From: PALSA-693 sp963780345
Lineage (GTDB): Bacteria > Actinomycetota > Acidimicrobiia > Acidimicrobiales > Palsa-688
Assembly (NCBI GenBank): GCA_963780345.1
Contig: CAWABU010000007.1
Span: 1-64,000 of the forward strand
DNA length: 64,000 nt
Direction of reading: 5' to 3'
Position numbers and translations under genes: made by a program. Below the pieces are notes generated by a model. It had not been told where the DNA came from and did not search any database. It saw only the letters and a program-made list of their open reading frames with translations. This document shows, one piece after another, positions 49,823 to 60,500 of this stretch (within the stretch, counting starts at the first letter, position 1; the number at the start of each line of letters is the position of its first letter).

Positions 49823-50458
49823 AAGTCGTCGTCGCCGATGATCAGACCGCCGTCCGCGAGGGTCTGGTCGACGCTTCTTGAGACCATGCCAGGCGTCGAG
49901 GTTGCCGGTACCGCCGCCGACGGAGAGGAGGCCATCGCCATCGTGGCCGGCACTTCTCCGGACGTGGTCCTGATGGACCTGCGCATGCCCGGTGTGGACG
50001 GCGTCGAAGCCACCCGGCGGATACACGCCGACCATCCGGCCACCCGGGTGGTCGTTCTCACCACCTACGCCGACGACGAGTCGATCCTGGGAGCGCTGCG
50101 AGCCGGAGCCATCGGCTATCTAACCAAGGACGCCGGTCGAGACCAGATCCGCCGGGCTATCGAGGCGGCCGCCGCCGGTCAGGCGATCCTGGATCCCGAG
50201 GTCCAGGCCCGGCTCGTGCAAACCGCCGCTCTGCCCTCCCAGTCTGGTGCTGGCCCTCTACCCGATGGGCTTACCGAACGCGAAGCGGAAGTGCTCCGGC
50301 TCATCGCCACCGGCCTGTCCAACTCCCAGATCGCCCAGCAGCTCTACCTGAGCGAAGCCACGGTCAAGACCCACATCAACCACATCTTCACCAAGACCAG
50401 CAGCCGCGAGCGCTCACAAGCCGTCGCCTACGCCCACCGCCGCGGACTCGCAACCTGA
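49819..50458 (+). pseudogene. NarL/FixJ-type response regulator, one frameshift
   Basis: GTG at 49819 overlaps the kinase stop and opens VKVVVADDQTAVREGLV. One extra base near 49868 shifts to LLETMPGVEVAGTAADGEEA, then DVVLMDLRMPGVDGVEATRR with the phosphoacceptor Asp (first D of MDLRMP). The C-terminal LuxR HTH is GLTEREAEVLRLIATGLSNS, QIAQQLYLSEATVKTHINHI. From the shift on, the frame is intact to 50458. Cognate to the adjacent kinase. The lesion could be a sequencing error. Confidence 0.82.
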
Positions 50459-51009
50459 GATCTGCACCAGGTACGCGATCATCCACAGTCTCTAACCGGG
50501 TCGGCACTCATCGGACCGACATGGGATGCGAGGCGCCATCCAGGGTGAAGGGCGGGTACTCGTCGGTGGCTCACGCTCCGACGGTGTAGTAGTGACCTGC
50601 CACGACCACACAGCGCCCCCGACGTTGAACTCGAACAATCAGGGGGGGTACTGGCGGCTGTCGCCCATGGTTGGGCGATCATTGCCCTTCATCACTACCA
50701 GGTGCCCACGTCTGCTGGGCACACGAAACGTCGCTAGACCGCGGCCAGAGGAGCCGGACTTGAATCGGGTTCGCCCGGCCGCGAACACAGGCCTACCGGC
50801 ACTTTGAGGATGCGGTCGCGGCTCGCCGGCGCCGTCGTTATGGGACGGCCCGGCTACGCGCGCGATCGCCGGCTATGTGCGCCTCGACTTGGGCTACTTC
50901 GTCTGACTCGTGCTGTGTTAGGTGCGGCCCGGTGGTCTCGGTCGGCTGGCTGTTGCGGATGCCCGGAGGCGCTCTGGGAGGCGCCCGTTCTGGTCTGCCG
51001 AGTCCAGTG
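50459..51009. other. Intergenic region, nothing recognised
   Basis: No supported gene. Convergent ends of the response regulator and DUF3500 genes. Confidence 0.4.
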
Positions 51010-52242
51010 TCATGAACGAGCGACGTGCTTGCCGCCGGTGTGATCGAAGCGCTGGTGGTGTTCGGCCAGCAGGTCTCGGCCGTAGTCGCCGCCGTTTGGT
51101 GTGCGCACGAGCATGTGAATGTGGTGGCGGGACGGATCGATGTTGTCGAAGACGACGCCGTCGTGGTGGTCGAACTCGATGAGCGTCACCGGGCTGTGCA
51201 CACGGTAGTAGAACGCGTCGATCTTGCCATAGCCGCCGTACCAGGAGAACCACGTCTCGTCGAGGTGCGACTCGATCTCCCGCGTCGACGCGGCGGCGTG
51301 GTCGTCGGCGTTCCAACCCGTGTAGGTGCGGGCGACGTCGAGCAGCAGCCGGCGCTGGGCGTCGGACAGATCGCTCGCCACGAGGCCTTGGTACGGCACG
51401 ACGCGGTTGTCGTTGCCCATGCCGCCCACCTGACGACCGTCGAACGGGTTCTGCAGCGCGGGGTCGGGCATGTCGGCCTTGGTGATCGACGAGTGGATGA
51501 TCGCCTTGGTCCGCTGCTCGTTGGTGAGCGAGCGCATCAGCAGCAGCCCCGCCTCCTCCTCGAGGTCGAACCACGATCTGTCACCGATCGATCGGGGCTC
51601 GGAGCCCATGAACGTCGGCGTCGTGACGATGCGGCCGTCGAACACGACGGTGGCGATGCACAGGTGGTGGCCGTCGATCTGCCAACCCCACGGCTCGCCA
51701 CTCCCGGGGTCGGCGTAGATCGACAGGAAGTACAGCCACTGCCCGTAGGAGTCGTGGTCGTCCTTGAGCTGGGCGACGAGCTCGTTCAGCTCCATGATCC
51801 CGAGCGCGTAGTCGTAGCCCCGAGCCGACAGCGTCGCCCGTAGCAAGCCGAGGGCGAGGTCACGCGTGGCCGGCGGCAAGTCGTCGAGCAGCACACCGTG
51901 ACGCCAGAACGCCACGTGCACGTTCGTCCACGTGCGCCACTCGGGCGCGTCCATGGCCAGGCACGCCTTCGACCGCTGCTCGGCGGACAGGGCACCGAGG
52001 AAGGTGAGCGCGGCGTCGGCGATCGGCGCGGTGTCGACCTTCACGGTGGCGTCCAGGGAGCGGAGCCCGCGGCGCAGGGTGCCATCGGTCGTCACGCCGA
52101 CGAACGGCGCGTGCATGCCCTCGACGCGTGGACGGATCAGCGGTGCGAACGGACCCGGGACCACCTGGTTGGACCTGCCCGACAGCGGGGACAAGCCGCC
52201 GTAGCCGAAGGCGCGCCAGCCGTCACGATCGGCGCCGGCCAT
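51010..52242 (-). CDS. DUF3500 protein
   Basis: 410 residues from ATG at 52242. Recognisable DUF3500 blocks include FVGVTTDGTLRRGLRSLDAT, NVHVAFWRHGVLLDDLPPAT, LLRATLSARGYDYALGIMEL, FLSIYADPGSGEPWGWQIDG and HHLCIATVVFDGRIVTTPTF, and the end HIHMLVRTPNGGDYGRDLLA. Conserved His and Asp residues suggest a metal-dependent enzyme, but no activity is established that I know of. It is intact, unlike the truncated relative at 20205-20600 inside the mobile element. No clear operon. Confidence 0.88.
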   Translation of the reverse strand: MAGADRDGWRAFGYGGLSPLSGRSNQVVPGPFAPLIRPRVEGMHAPFVGVTTDGTLRRGLRSLDATVKVDTAPIADAALTFLGALSAEQRSKACLAMDAPEWRTWTNVHVAFWRHGVLLDDLPPATRDLALGLLRATLSARGYDYALGIMELNELVAQLKDDHDSYGQWLYFLSIYADPGSGEPWGWQIDGHHLCIATVVFDGRIVTTPTFMGSEPRSIGDRSWFDLEEEAGLLLMRSLTNEQRTKAIIHSSITKADMPDPALQNPFDGRQVGGMGNDNRVVPYQGLVASDLSDAQRRLLLDVARTYTGWNADDHAAASTREIESHLDETWFSWYGGYGKIDAFYYRVHSPVTLIEFDHHDGVVFDNIDPSRHHIHMLVRTPNGGDYGRDLLAEHHQRFDHTGGKHVARS

Positions 52243-52936
52243 CAGTTGTGCTCCCCCGTCGCCTCGCGCCGCACGCCCGTGTCCCACCGATGCTCCGGGC
52301 TGTTCAGCAGCTCGTGTTCGGGAGCGCCGCCCAGATTGGACTCACTTCGAAACGGCGACCTCGTTCGTCTCGGCATGGTGGACCTCCCCGCTGTTCAGGT
52401 TACGCGGGCGCAGATGCAGCCGTTGTTCCTCCCGGGCGGCGCAACCCGCACCGAACTGACGCTCCATAACGCGGCGAGCGGATACGGCAATGGCGAGCAG
52501 AACGGCGCGTAGGCGAGCGGGCACGCGCCACCTAACGAGCGTCCCGAAACGTCGCGTGCGACTGCCCTCGAACGCCGGCCGGGGAGGCGCTTATCCTGTA
52601 ACCGAGGGCGCTCGTTGGAGTTGCTTCGCCCGGAGCGGCAGCTCGGGGACGCTTCGATCTAGGAGCACCGGCCGTTGCGACCCCCCCGTGCAACATGATT
52701 CCGGCGGACAGGCGGCGGGAGGTCGATGCGCTGATCGCTTGCGCACATTATCGCTGGGGCTGGCCGTGACTCCACAAGCACCCTGGTCGGTCGGCCGTTG
52801 AAGACAAACTCCGCCCGATGCACCCATTGATCGGGTCCGAGGTCGGCCTGGCTGCAGTCCAGGGCGGGCACCTGGTCCACTTGCTACCCTGGCCTCTCGT
52901 TAGAGATCGTGGTTCCGACCGTCAGGAGGGCTGCCA
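52243..52936. other. Intergenic region, nothing recognised
   Basis: No supported gene over about 690 bp. Confidence 0.4.
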
Positions 52937-53233
52937 GTGGTCAGACTGATAGGACTGTGGAGCAAGCCGGCCGACATCGATGCGTTCGAACACGACTATC
53001 TCGGATCTCACTTCCCACTGCTTCACGGGCTCGCCGGGTCGCAAGCTGCTGTAACATCGAGATGCATCGAAGGCCCATACTTTCGCGTGACCGAGGTCAG
53101 CTTTTCCAGCGCCGACGATATCAACACCGCCCTGGATACGGAGTTGGGCAAGGAGATCCTGGCCGGGGCCCGCAGCCTCGCCGAGAAGTATGGACTACAG
53201 CTCGAGGTTCTTGTCGTGGCCGAAGCCGGCTGA
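52937..53233 (+). CDS. EthD-like small ferredoxin-fold protein
   Basis: 98 residues from GTG with CAGGAGGG before it. VRLIGLWSKPADIDAFEHDY, LGSHFPLLHGLAGSQAAVTS, then YFRVTEVSFSSADDINTALD match the EthD dimeric alpha/beta barrel. Such proteins accompany oxidative degradation steps. It stands alone upstream of the GH15 gene. Confidence 0.72.
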   Translation: MVRLIGLWSKPADIDAFEHDYLGSHFPLLHGLAGSQAAVTSRCIEGPYFRVTEVSFSSADDINTALDTELGKEILAGARSLAEKYGLQLEVLVVAEAG

Positions 53234-53506
53234 TGCGATCAAGGGGCTGGCAATGGCACGGCTGCGCCAGAAGGCGCTTGCTAGCAACCATGTGGCTGTA
53301 ACGCACTTTTGTCGGCATTTTTGAGCAAGCCCGGATCCCGACCGGCGGTTAGGCGAGACGCGTATAACGAACTGCCGCGTCGAGGTCTCCGCTAGGGTCA
53401 GGTAGATGCGCTGACGAACCTGCGTTCCGGCCTGGAGATAATATTTTCGAGCCGGACGATGAGGCGATAGGCCCGTTACTTCTCCGGCGCAGTCAGGATT
53501 GAGCAA

Positions 53507-55405
53507 ATGAAACCGCCTGATATCCCCCGCACCAGGTCACCATTCCCTGCTATTGGCGAGTACGGATTCATTTCCGATTGCGAATCGGTCGCGCTGGTTG
53601 CTCCTAGCGGCAACATCGAATGGCTTTGCCTGCCCCGGGCGGACTCACCCAGCGTATTTGGCAGCCTTCTTGATCGGCACGCCGGCGGCTTTCGGCTTGG
53701 ACCCGCTGAGGTTCATGTGCCCGCCGCCCGGCGCTACCTGCCGGGCACGATGGTCCTCGAGACCAGCTGGGGTTCTGCTACCGGCTGGATCGTCGTTCGG
53801 GACCTCCTACTGATCGGTCAGTGGCACCACGAACACGAGCTGTCGCGGACGCATCGGCGCGCCCCTACTGACTACGACGCAGACCACGTCCTTCTGCGCA
53901 CCATCCGATGCGTCAACGGCGAAGTTCAGGTTGAGCTGGACTGTGAGCCCATGTTCGATTACGGACGGCGGCCCGCCACATGGTCGTTCACCGATCGTTA
54001 CTACCACCAGGGGTTGGCCCAGGCCAGCCCTGCAGACCTGGAAGTGCGACTGACCACCGACATGCGCATCGGATTCGAGGGTGGTCGAGCCACGGCCCGA
54101 ACCCTCCTGCGAGAGGGCGACCTGAGGTTCTGTGCGCTGTCGTGGAGCGAGCATGAGCCGCCCTACAGCTACGAAGAGGCCTACCGCCGGTTGGTCTGGA
54201 CCGCCCACCATTGGCAGCACTGGCTGGCACGTGGGCGCTTCCCCGACCATCCCTGGCGTGCCCATCTGGAGCGCAGTGCCCTCACCCTCAAGGGTCTTAC
54301 CTTCGCGCCGACCGGCGCCCTCTTCGCGGCCGCAACCACCTCGTTACCCGAGACGCTGGGCGGTGAACGAAACTGGGATTACCGTTACGCCTGGATCCGC
54401 GATAGCGCCTTCGCCTTGTGGGGCCTGCACACGCTTGGCTTCAATTGGGAAGCAAACGACTTCTTCTGGTTTGTCGCAGACGTCGCCGAACACGACGAAA
54501 CGCTGCAGATCATGTACGGCGTGGACGGAGAGCGGCAACTGGAGGACACCATTCTGGACCATCTGAGCGGCTACGAGTGGTCGCAACCGGTTCGGACCGG
54601 CAACGCCGCCTACGCCCAGCACCAGCACGACGTATGGGGCGCCCTGCTCGATTCGATCTATATCCATACCCGGTCCATTGACCGCCTCGATGATCGACTA
54701 TGGCCCATCCTGATGCGTCAGGTCGAAGAGGCTCTGGCCCGGTGGCAGGAGCCCGACCACGGCATCTGGGAGGTCCGGGGCGCGCCCCGCCACTACACGT
54801 CATCCAAGATTATGTGCTGGCTGGCAGCCGAGCGCGGCTCCCGGCTCGCCGACATTCGCGGCGACAGCGGGCTGAGTTCCCGCTGGGGGGAGGCGGCTGC
54901 GGAGATCCACGCGGAAATCTGCAACCGCGCCGTGGGATCCGGCGGGGTGTTCCGCCAGCATTACGACACGGACGCCCTCGATGCCTCCTTGCTGCTCATG
55001 CCTCTCGTGGGCTTCCTGCCCCCGGACGACCCCCGTGTGCGGGCCACCGTCGAAGCCATTGAATCAGACCTGACCGAGGAGGGTCTCGTCCTGCGCTACC
55101 GGACCAAGGAGACCGATGACGGGCTCACCGGTGAAGAAGGAAGCTTCACCATCTGCTCCTTCTGGCTGGTTTCCGCCCTGGCTCTGATCGGCGAACGACG
55201 ACGCGCCGAAGCGCTCTGCGAAAAAATCCTCTCCTTCGCCAGCCCCCTGGGACTCTACGCCGAAGAGATCGATCACCGCAGTGGTCGGCAACTCGGCAAC
55301 TTCCCCCAGGCGTTCACCCACCTGGCGCTGATCAATGCCGTCATGCACGTGGTTGGCGGACAGAGTGGCCTTTCTGCGCAGGGGATCCAGCCGCTGCAAA
55401 TCTGA
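53507..55405 (+). CDS. Glycoside hydrolase family 15 (glucoamylase/trehalase-like)
   Basis: 632 residues, intact. The N-terminal beta-sandwich begins IGEYGFISDCESVALVAPSG, NIEWLCLPRADSPSVFGSLL. The (alpha/alpha)6 barrel has TTSLPETLGGERNWDYRYAW, IRDSAFALWGLHTLGFNWEA, then EPDHGIWEVRGAPRHYTSSK with a general-acid candidate Glu in GIWE, and QAFTHLALINAVMHV at the end. In mycobacteria members of this type act as trehalases; glucoamylase activity is the alternative. No signal peptide is seen, so it is cytoplasmic and fits stress-sugar turnover. Confidence 0.92.
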   Translation: MKPPDIPRTRSPFPAIGEYGFISDCESVALVAPSGNIEWLCLPRADSPSVFGSLLDRHAGGFRLGPAEVHVPAARRYLPGTMVLETSWGSATGWIVVRDLLLIGQWHHEHELSRTHRRAPTDYDADHVLLRTIRCVNGEVQVELDCEPMFDYGRRPATWSFTDRYYHQGLAQASPADLEVRLTTDMRIGFEGGRATARTLLREGDLRFCALSWSEHEPPYSYEEAYRRLVWTAHHWQHWLARGRFPDHPWRAHLERSALTLKGLTFAPTGALFAAATTSLPETLGGERNWDYRYAWIRDSAFALWGLHTLGFNWEANDFFWFVADVAEHDETLQIMYGVDGERQLEDTILDHLSGYEWSQPVRTGNAAYAQHQHDVWGALLDSIYIHTRSIDRLDDRLWPILMRQVEEALARWQEPDHGIWEVRGAPRHYTSSKIMCWLAAERGSRLADIRGDSGLSSRWGEAAAEIHAEICNRAVGSGGVFRQHYDTDALDASLLLMPLVGFLPPDDPRVRATVEAIESDLTEEGLVLRYRTKETDDGLTGEEGSFTICSFWLVSALALIGERRRAEALCEKILSFASPLGLYAEEIDHRSGRQLGNFPQAFTHLALINAVMHVVGGQSGLSAQGIQPLQI

Positions 55406-55647
55406 CTGACCGGGTACTTGTTCGCCGCCTTGCAAGCGTCTCACAGACCCACGCGCCCCCCCCAGAACCCGCGCTTCTCGGCGCGGTTCTGTCTCCTATG
55501 TGCCAGTTTGGCGCTAACTGCCCGCCACGAAACAACCTGGCCAGAAACAAGGCGGCGGCTGGGTGCTGTCGATCTACGGAATTGGGGGCCTGTTTCCACG
55601 GACCCGCGCTACAAGGCTGATGATCGCACACGACGGGTTGGCTGTTC

Positions 55648-55794
55648 ATGGGCGGCCAGGTGGTCCCGAGCGACCTTACGGAGGGCGGTATCCACGTGCA
55701 CTTTGGGACCGATGTCACGGGTCGGAGGCTGGAGGCCACGTTGCCCGCCAGGCGGATGCCGGGTGACGCCCTATCGGTCGCCTCGATCGGTTAA
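55648..55794 (+). CDS. Short ORF of unknown function
   Basis: 48 residues (MGGQVVPSDLTEGGIHVHFG, then TDVTGRRLEATLPARRMPGD). It reads like protein but has no recognised family or strong ribosome site. Confidence 0.3.
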   Translation: MGGQVVPSDLTEGGIHVHFGTDVTGRRLEATLPARRMPGDALSVASIG

Positions 55795-56254
55795 GGCATC
55801 GGCCGGTCGAGGCGGCCGATGTGGCCGGGGTTGGCACTGAGACTCCGGCACGAACCGCTCGCCAGGAGCGTTGGGCCGGCTGCTGGCGGCGCTCGGTCCC
55901 CTCCCGCTGGCGGGGGGTGTCGTCACCACCGCCCGGGCGGCGGGTGAATGGCTCTCGGGGCGGGTGGTGGGCCGAGGTCCTTCGGGACCGTCACACGCCC
56001 CCGATAACTTCCCCTTACCGGGCGCCTGATAAAGTTCAGTGGGCCGCCATGCTGGGCACAGAACGCGTCCGCAGGAATCCAACGGAATGCCCTCCGGGAC
56101 GGGCGCAGAACGGCACGTCGGCAGCGGAAGAAGGCGGCGGCTGGCCGCGGCGCCGGCTTTCTGCGGTTACTGGGGGACGGTTTGTCTCAGTTTAGACGGA
56201 CATGACTTTGGATGCTCCAGGATGGATGAACTCACCTCGCCACGCGGGCGGCTG
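55795..56254. other. Intergenic region, nothing recognised
   Basis: No supported gene. Confidence 0.4.
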
Positions 56255-57283
56255 TCAGGCTGTGGCCGGTCCCCGCCAAATATCGATTCCGCTGTCCACG
56301 GCATAGCGATCGATCTCGGCTAGCTCCTCAGGCGAGAAGCGCAGGTTGTGGAGGGCAGCAACATTGTCCTCGAGTTGCTGCACGGAGCTGGCTCCGATGA
56401 GGGCGGAGGTGACCCGCCGGTCCCGTAGAGTCCAGGCGATGGCCATCTGGGCGAGGGTCTGATCGCGCCGCTTTGCGATGGCGTTGAGGGCCCGGACCCT
56501 CTCCAGGTTCTCCTCGCTCAGCATGTCGGGGCTGAGGGAGTCCGGGCGCGACGCCCGCGATCCTTCTGGAATCCCGTTGAGGTACCGGTCGGTGAGCAGG
56601 CCCTGGGCCAGAGCGGAAAAGGCGATACAACCGATGCCCTGCTCCTCGAGCACCGCCAGCAGCCGGTCCTCGATCCAGCGGTTGAGCATCGAGTACGACG
56701 GCTGGTGGATGAGAAGCGGCGTGCCCATCCGGCGCAGGATGGCAGTCGCTTCGTCGGTGCGGGCGGCGGAGTACGAAGAGATTCCGACGTAGAGGGCTTT
56801 GCCCTGCGCCACGGCGGCGTGCAGGGCCCCCATGGTCTCCTCTAGCGGGGTGTCGGGGTCGAAGTGGTGGTGGTAGAAGATGTCGACGTAGTCGACTCCG
56901 AGCCGGCGGAGGCTCTGGTCCAGGCTGGCCAGCAGGTACTTTCGGGAACCGAGATCGCCGTACGGGCCGGGCCACATGTCCCATCCGGCCTTGGTTGAGA
57001 TCACGAGCTCGTCTCGGAGACCGCGAAAGTCTGTGGCCAGAATCCGGCCGAAGTTAGTCTCAGCGCTTCCGTATGGCGGCCCGTAGTTGTTGGCCAGGTC
57101 GAAGTGGGTGATTCCGAGGTCGAACGCCCGGCGCAGGATCGCCCTTTGGGCGTCGAGAGACCGGTCCTCACCGAAGTTGTGCCATAGCCCCAATGACACA
57201 ACCGGAAGCAGCAGGCCGCTGCGGCCACACCGGCGATAGGTCATCGACTGGTAGCGGCCCTCAGCAGGGACGTAGCTGGTCAC
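56255..57283 (-). CDS. Aldo/keto reductase (YghZ/GAP-reductase type)
   Basis: 342 residues from GTG at 57283, which gives the family start VTSYVPAEGRYQSMTYRRCG. The barrel contains FDLGITHFDLANNYGPPYGS (catalytic Asp and Tyr), DELVISTKAGWDMWPGPYGD (catalytic Lys), VDYVDIFYHHHFDPDTPLEE (catalytic His), and the NADP site SALIGASSVQQLEDNVAAL. This subgroup reduces aldehydes such as glyceraldehyde-3-phosphate or methylglyoxal with NADPH. An in-frame extension to 57580 lacks homology. It stands alone. Confidence 0.9.
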   Translation of the reverse strand: MTSYVPAEGRYQSMTYRRCGRSGLLLPVVSLGLWHNFGEDRSLDAQRAILRRAFDLGITHFDLANNYGPPYGSAETNFGRILATDFRGLRDELVISTKAGWDMWPGPYGDLGSRKYLLASLDQSLRRLGVDYVDIFYHHHFDPDTPLEETMGALHAAVAQGKALYVGISSYSAARTDEATAILRRMGTPLLIHQPSYSMLNRWIEDRLLAVLEEQGIGCIAFSALAQGLLTDRYLNGIPEGSRASRPDSLSPDMLSEENLERVRALNAIAKRRDQTLAQMAIAWTLRDRRVTSALIGASSVQQLEDNVAALHNLRFSPEELAEIDRYAVDSGIDIWRGPATA

Positions 57284-57576
57284 GCCGGAACGATACCGGT
57301 CGGTCGGGCGCCAAGCATCCCAAATGTCCGGTCGGCCTGTCGGCCTGTCCCGTCGAACGCGGACGCCGGCACGGCGAAATCCCCGAAGCCGAGGGCGATG
57401 CAGAACACGCACGCCGTATTCCGGGCGTGAGGCCAGCCAGGCGAGCGCCGAACGACACGTACGAGCGCATCCTCGGGACGTGAGGCCCCCACGGCGTGCT
57501 TGAGAAAGTACGCAGGTAGTCGGTGGCGCAGAAGAACCAGAAATGTGGGGGGGGTGGTCGAGCGGGTGCGGAAGGT

Positions 57577-58467
57577 TCATCGTGCGGTCAAGCCGCGGGT
57601 ATCAGCCCGACGAGTCGTTCGGTCCGCTCCCAGATGCGGCGCTGCAGTCCAGCGTCGAGCATTGCCGGGACGGGGGAGCAGGTTCATGCCGGGCGTGGTG
57701 GTGTAGAAACGGCCGGTTACGCCTTCGAGAGCAGGATCGGTTGCGAGGCGCACGACGAGGCGGGCTCCCTCGGCTGGGGTGTTGACGAACGGAGTGCGGG
57801 TGGCAGCTTCGATCAGGGGGCGCAGCGGCCCCATGTCGACGAGGTTCGTCGCGACGAAGCCCGGGCACACGCTGTTCGCCGTCACTCCGGTGCCGTTGAG
57901 GCGGCGAGCGAGTTCGTTGGTGAACAACTGGTCGAGCAGCTTCGTGCGTCCGTACGCCAGGTTGTTGTTCATCGGGCCGTAGGGGCCGAGATCCTCGAAC
58001 CGTTCCGGGTCGAACAGACCGGCCATCCGATGCGCCTCGGAGCCGACCACCACGATGCGCGAGGGCGCGGCGGCCTTGACACGGTCGAGGACGAGTCGGG
58101 TCAGCAAATAGGGGCCCAGGTAGTTGGAGGACATCATGTGGTCGAAGCCGTCGGCGGTGCGCGACGACTGGGTGTCGCTGACGCCGGCGTTGTTGATGAG
58201 CACGTCGATCCCGTCGTAGCGCTCGGTGAGCTCTTGTCCGGCCCGGCGAACCGACGCCAGGTCGGAGAGATCGCACAGGATGAGGTCGGCCGACAGTGCT
58301 GGCACGGCGTCGCGGAACTCGGCGACGGTGGCGCTGCCCTTGTCCCCGTTCCGGCACACGATCGTGAGCCGTGCTCCTTGGCGGGCCAGTTCCAGCCCGG
58401 CCGCCCGCCCGATCCCCGACGTGGCTCCGGTGATCACGACCCGAGCGTCGCGGACACTGCCTCTCAT
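57577..58467 (-). CDS. Short-chain dehydrogenase/reductase
   Basis: 296 residues. Rossmann motif VVITGATSGIGRAAGLELAR, then VLINNAGVSDTQSSRTADGF and active-site NLAYGRTKLLDQLFTNELAR with the Y-x3-K pair. The last 25 residues read as arginine-rich nonsense. One base over gives MLDAGLQRRIWERTERLVGL, the usual family ending, with a stop at 57588, so a late frameshift near 57665 is likely. It reduces or oxidises an unknown carbonyl or alcohol with NAD(P). Confidence 0.85.
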   Translation of the reverse strand: MRGSVRDARVVITGATSGIGRAAGLELARQGARLTIVCRNGDKGSATVAEFRDAVPALSADLILCDLSDLASVRRAGQELTERYDGIDVLINNAGVSDTQSSRTADGFDHMMSSNYLGPYLLTRLVLDRVKAAAPSRIVVVGSEAHRMAGLFDPERFEDLGPYGPMNNNLAYGRTKLLDQLFTNELARRLNGTGVTANSVCPGFVATNLVDMGPLRPLIEAATRTPFVNTPAEGARLVVRLATDPALEGVTGRFYTTTPGMNLLPRPGNARRWTAAPHLGADRTTRRADTRGLTAR

Positions 58468-58759
58468 GATGTATCCCCTTTCATTCGCCGGGGCATGGGT
58501 CCTCGCCGGTCATGACGCTGGTCCGCCGAGGCCTTCGACATCGCAGACAAGCTCACCTGGTTGCTGGTCCCCCCTTTTGGTGGGCAGGTCGGCCGTGAAA
58601 CGGTTGCCCCCCCATCAACATCCACCGTACGGTCTTCCGCGGCGGCTCATGATCCGAGCAGGGTGAGCGCCGCGCGCCCTCGCGAGCCGGGTTCTGCTCC
58701 CCGACGCCTTTGAGGGACCGGCCCACCGGGCCATGCCGACAAGGGCGCCGGGAACCGCT
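58468..58759. other. Intergenic region, nothing recognised
   Basis: No supported gene. Confidence 0.4.
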
Positions 58760-58861
58760 GCAGACCACGGACAGCGCCACACCGCCGCCACTGCGATGCT
58801 GCGCGACGGGGCCGGGCTGGCGGAAATCAGCAACGTGACTGTCGCCCGACTGCGGGCTTAA
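58760..58861 (+). pseudogene. Tyrosine recombinase catalytic-box remnant
   Basis: The frame reads DHGQRHTAATAMLRDGAGLA and EISNV before a stop. The H-x-x-R-H-T-A-A-T-A-M-L string is box II of phage-type integrases. Only about 30 codons remain. Confidence 0.5.
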
Positions 58862-58873
58862 GGGCGGACAACG

Positions 58874-59206
58874 CTAACGGATGGATCCGGGGACAACAGT
58901 CAGCTCACAGCGTGGGCTGCGGGCCTGAGCCCGGCCCAACGCGGCCAACAAGACCGGATCGATCACACCGCCATCGCAGAGCTCCACCGCCACGAAGAGG
59001 TGACCCTGGCCATCGATCAGATCCGCCAGCAGGTGGCTCAGGGCGGCCAGACCAGCGGTGACCTGGTTGCCGCCCACTTCCACCACCACCGTGGATCCCC
59101 GCCGGGTGATCCTCACAAGCGTCCCACTACGACCGGCACCGTCCACCACGCCACTTTGCAAGCCGTGCCCCGGCACCCCGCCCACCGGCTCTTCACCGAT
59201 CTTCAT
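58874..59206 (-). CDS. Possible STAS-like small protein
   Basis: 110 residues from ATG at 59206. After a Gly-rich leader it reads GTLVRITRRGSTVVVEVGGN, QVTAGLAALSHLLADLIDGQ, then LFVAVELCDGGVIDPVLLAA and RCELTVVPGS. The alternation of strands and helices resembles STAS anti-sigma antagonists, but the phospho-site is not evident. The assignment is tentative. Confidence 0.45.
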   Translation of the reverse strand: MKIGEEPVGGVPGHGLQSGVVDGAGRSGTLVRITRRGSTVVVEVGGNQVTAGLAALSHLLADLIDGQGHLFVAVELCDGGVIDPVLLAALGRAQARSPRCELTVVPGSIR

Positions 59207-59732
59207 CCTTCCTCCCTCCTCCTGCCGGAAAGAGAAAGGTCCACCCACCACGGACGCCGAAGCGGACCCGCTGGTGAACCCGGCCCCATTAAAGAACTCG
59301 ACGATCCGTCGCGCAAGGCCGTCATAGGCCTACGCATAGTGGTCGGATCCATCCCTGCCGCCCCAAAAGGCCACGGTGACTTCCTGGGACCCTCCGGACC
59401 GACCACCTCAAGGCTGACGACGTCCGCCGGGGAATCGCGCTTGGGCTCCTCCTATGCGGCCAGGGACAACCGCCTCCAGCCCGGCGATCGGGGCGTCCTG
59501 CCCATTGCAATTGTGGGCCGCGGTTATGGGGCATCCGTCGACGGTCGCTGGAGTTGCGATAACTGTTTGAACTACCCGCCCGTAGGTGCGTATGGACAAT
59601 ACTGGTGTGGTGATCGGCCCGTCTGAGATCCTTTCTTGGTCGCGTGCGGCACCTCGCGGAGCTGGGGGCGGTGTTGGAGCCAACGGGGTTTGTCGCGTTG
59701 CAACTCTGGACGCTTAGGACCCGACCGGCCCG
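59207..59732. other. Intergenic region, nothing recognised
   Basis: No supported gene. Confidence 0.4.
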
Positions 59733-60499
59733 ATGAGCACACCGCGGGTCGCGGCCCCTCTGGCGCTATCCAGTCAAGTCACTCCAAGGCGAACAGGTCG
59801 CCGAGGTTCAGATCGAGGACAACGGTCTGCGCCACGATCGCTGCTGGGGCATCCGCGACGAGGACACCGGCCGGATCCTCACCGCCCGCCGCGAACCGCG
59901 ACTACTCCTCGGAGCCGCGACCATGAGTGACGACGGCCAACCGGACCTCACCCTCCCCGACGGCCAGCGGGTCCAGGGCGCCGGACCCCGCACCGACTCG
60001 GTCCTGTCCGCCTGGCTGGGTCGACCAGTCACCCTGGCACCAGCCGAAGCCGCGCCGGGTGCCAACGCCGAGTACTTCGCCGACGCCACCGACGACACCA
60101 GCCCAGCCATCGAATGGACCATGCCAGCCGGACGGTTCGTGGACAACATGCCGCTGCTGGTGCTGACCACGGCCAGCCTCCGCGCCGGGACCGCCCTGCA
60201 TCCCGCCGGCGACTGGGACACGCGCCGCTTCCGGTCGAACGTCCTCGTCGACATCGATACCGATGGCTGGCTCGAGGATGGATGGTGCGGGCGCCCGCTT
60301 CACATCGGGAGGGTCACGATCGGCGCCGCGCCAACCCTGTATCCGTTGCACGATGGTCACCCGCCCACAGCCCGGCCTCGAACGCGACCTCGACATCTAC
60401 AAGGCCCTCAGCCGACACCACGACGGCACCCTCGGCGTGTGGACGCAAGTCCACACACCCGGCACGGTTCACGTCGGCGACCCTGTCGTCGTCTCGTAG
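59733..60499 (+). pseudogene. MOSC-domain protein, two frameshifts
   Basis: ATG at 59733 opens MSTPRVA, then after one extra C near 59757 LWRYPVKSLQGEQVAEVQIE and DRCWGIRDEDTGRILTARRE (MOSC N-terminal barrel). The MOSC domain follows with WDTRRFRSNVLVDIDTDGWL and GRPLHIGRVTI. A second shift near 60335 gives PCIRCTMVTRPQPGLERDLD with the conserved Cys, ending VHVGDPVVVS. Repaired length is about 255 residues. MOSC proteins bind molybdenum cofactor and transfer sulfur or reduce N-hydroxylated compounds. The lesions may be sequencing errors. Confidence 0.8.
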
Positions 60500-60500
60500 A

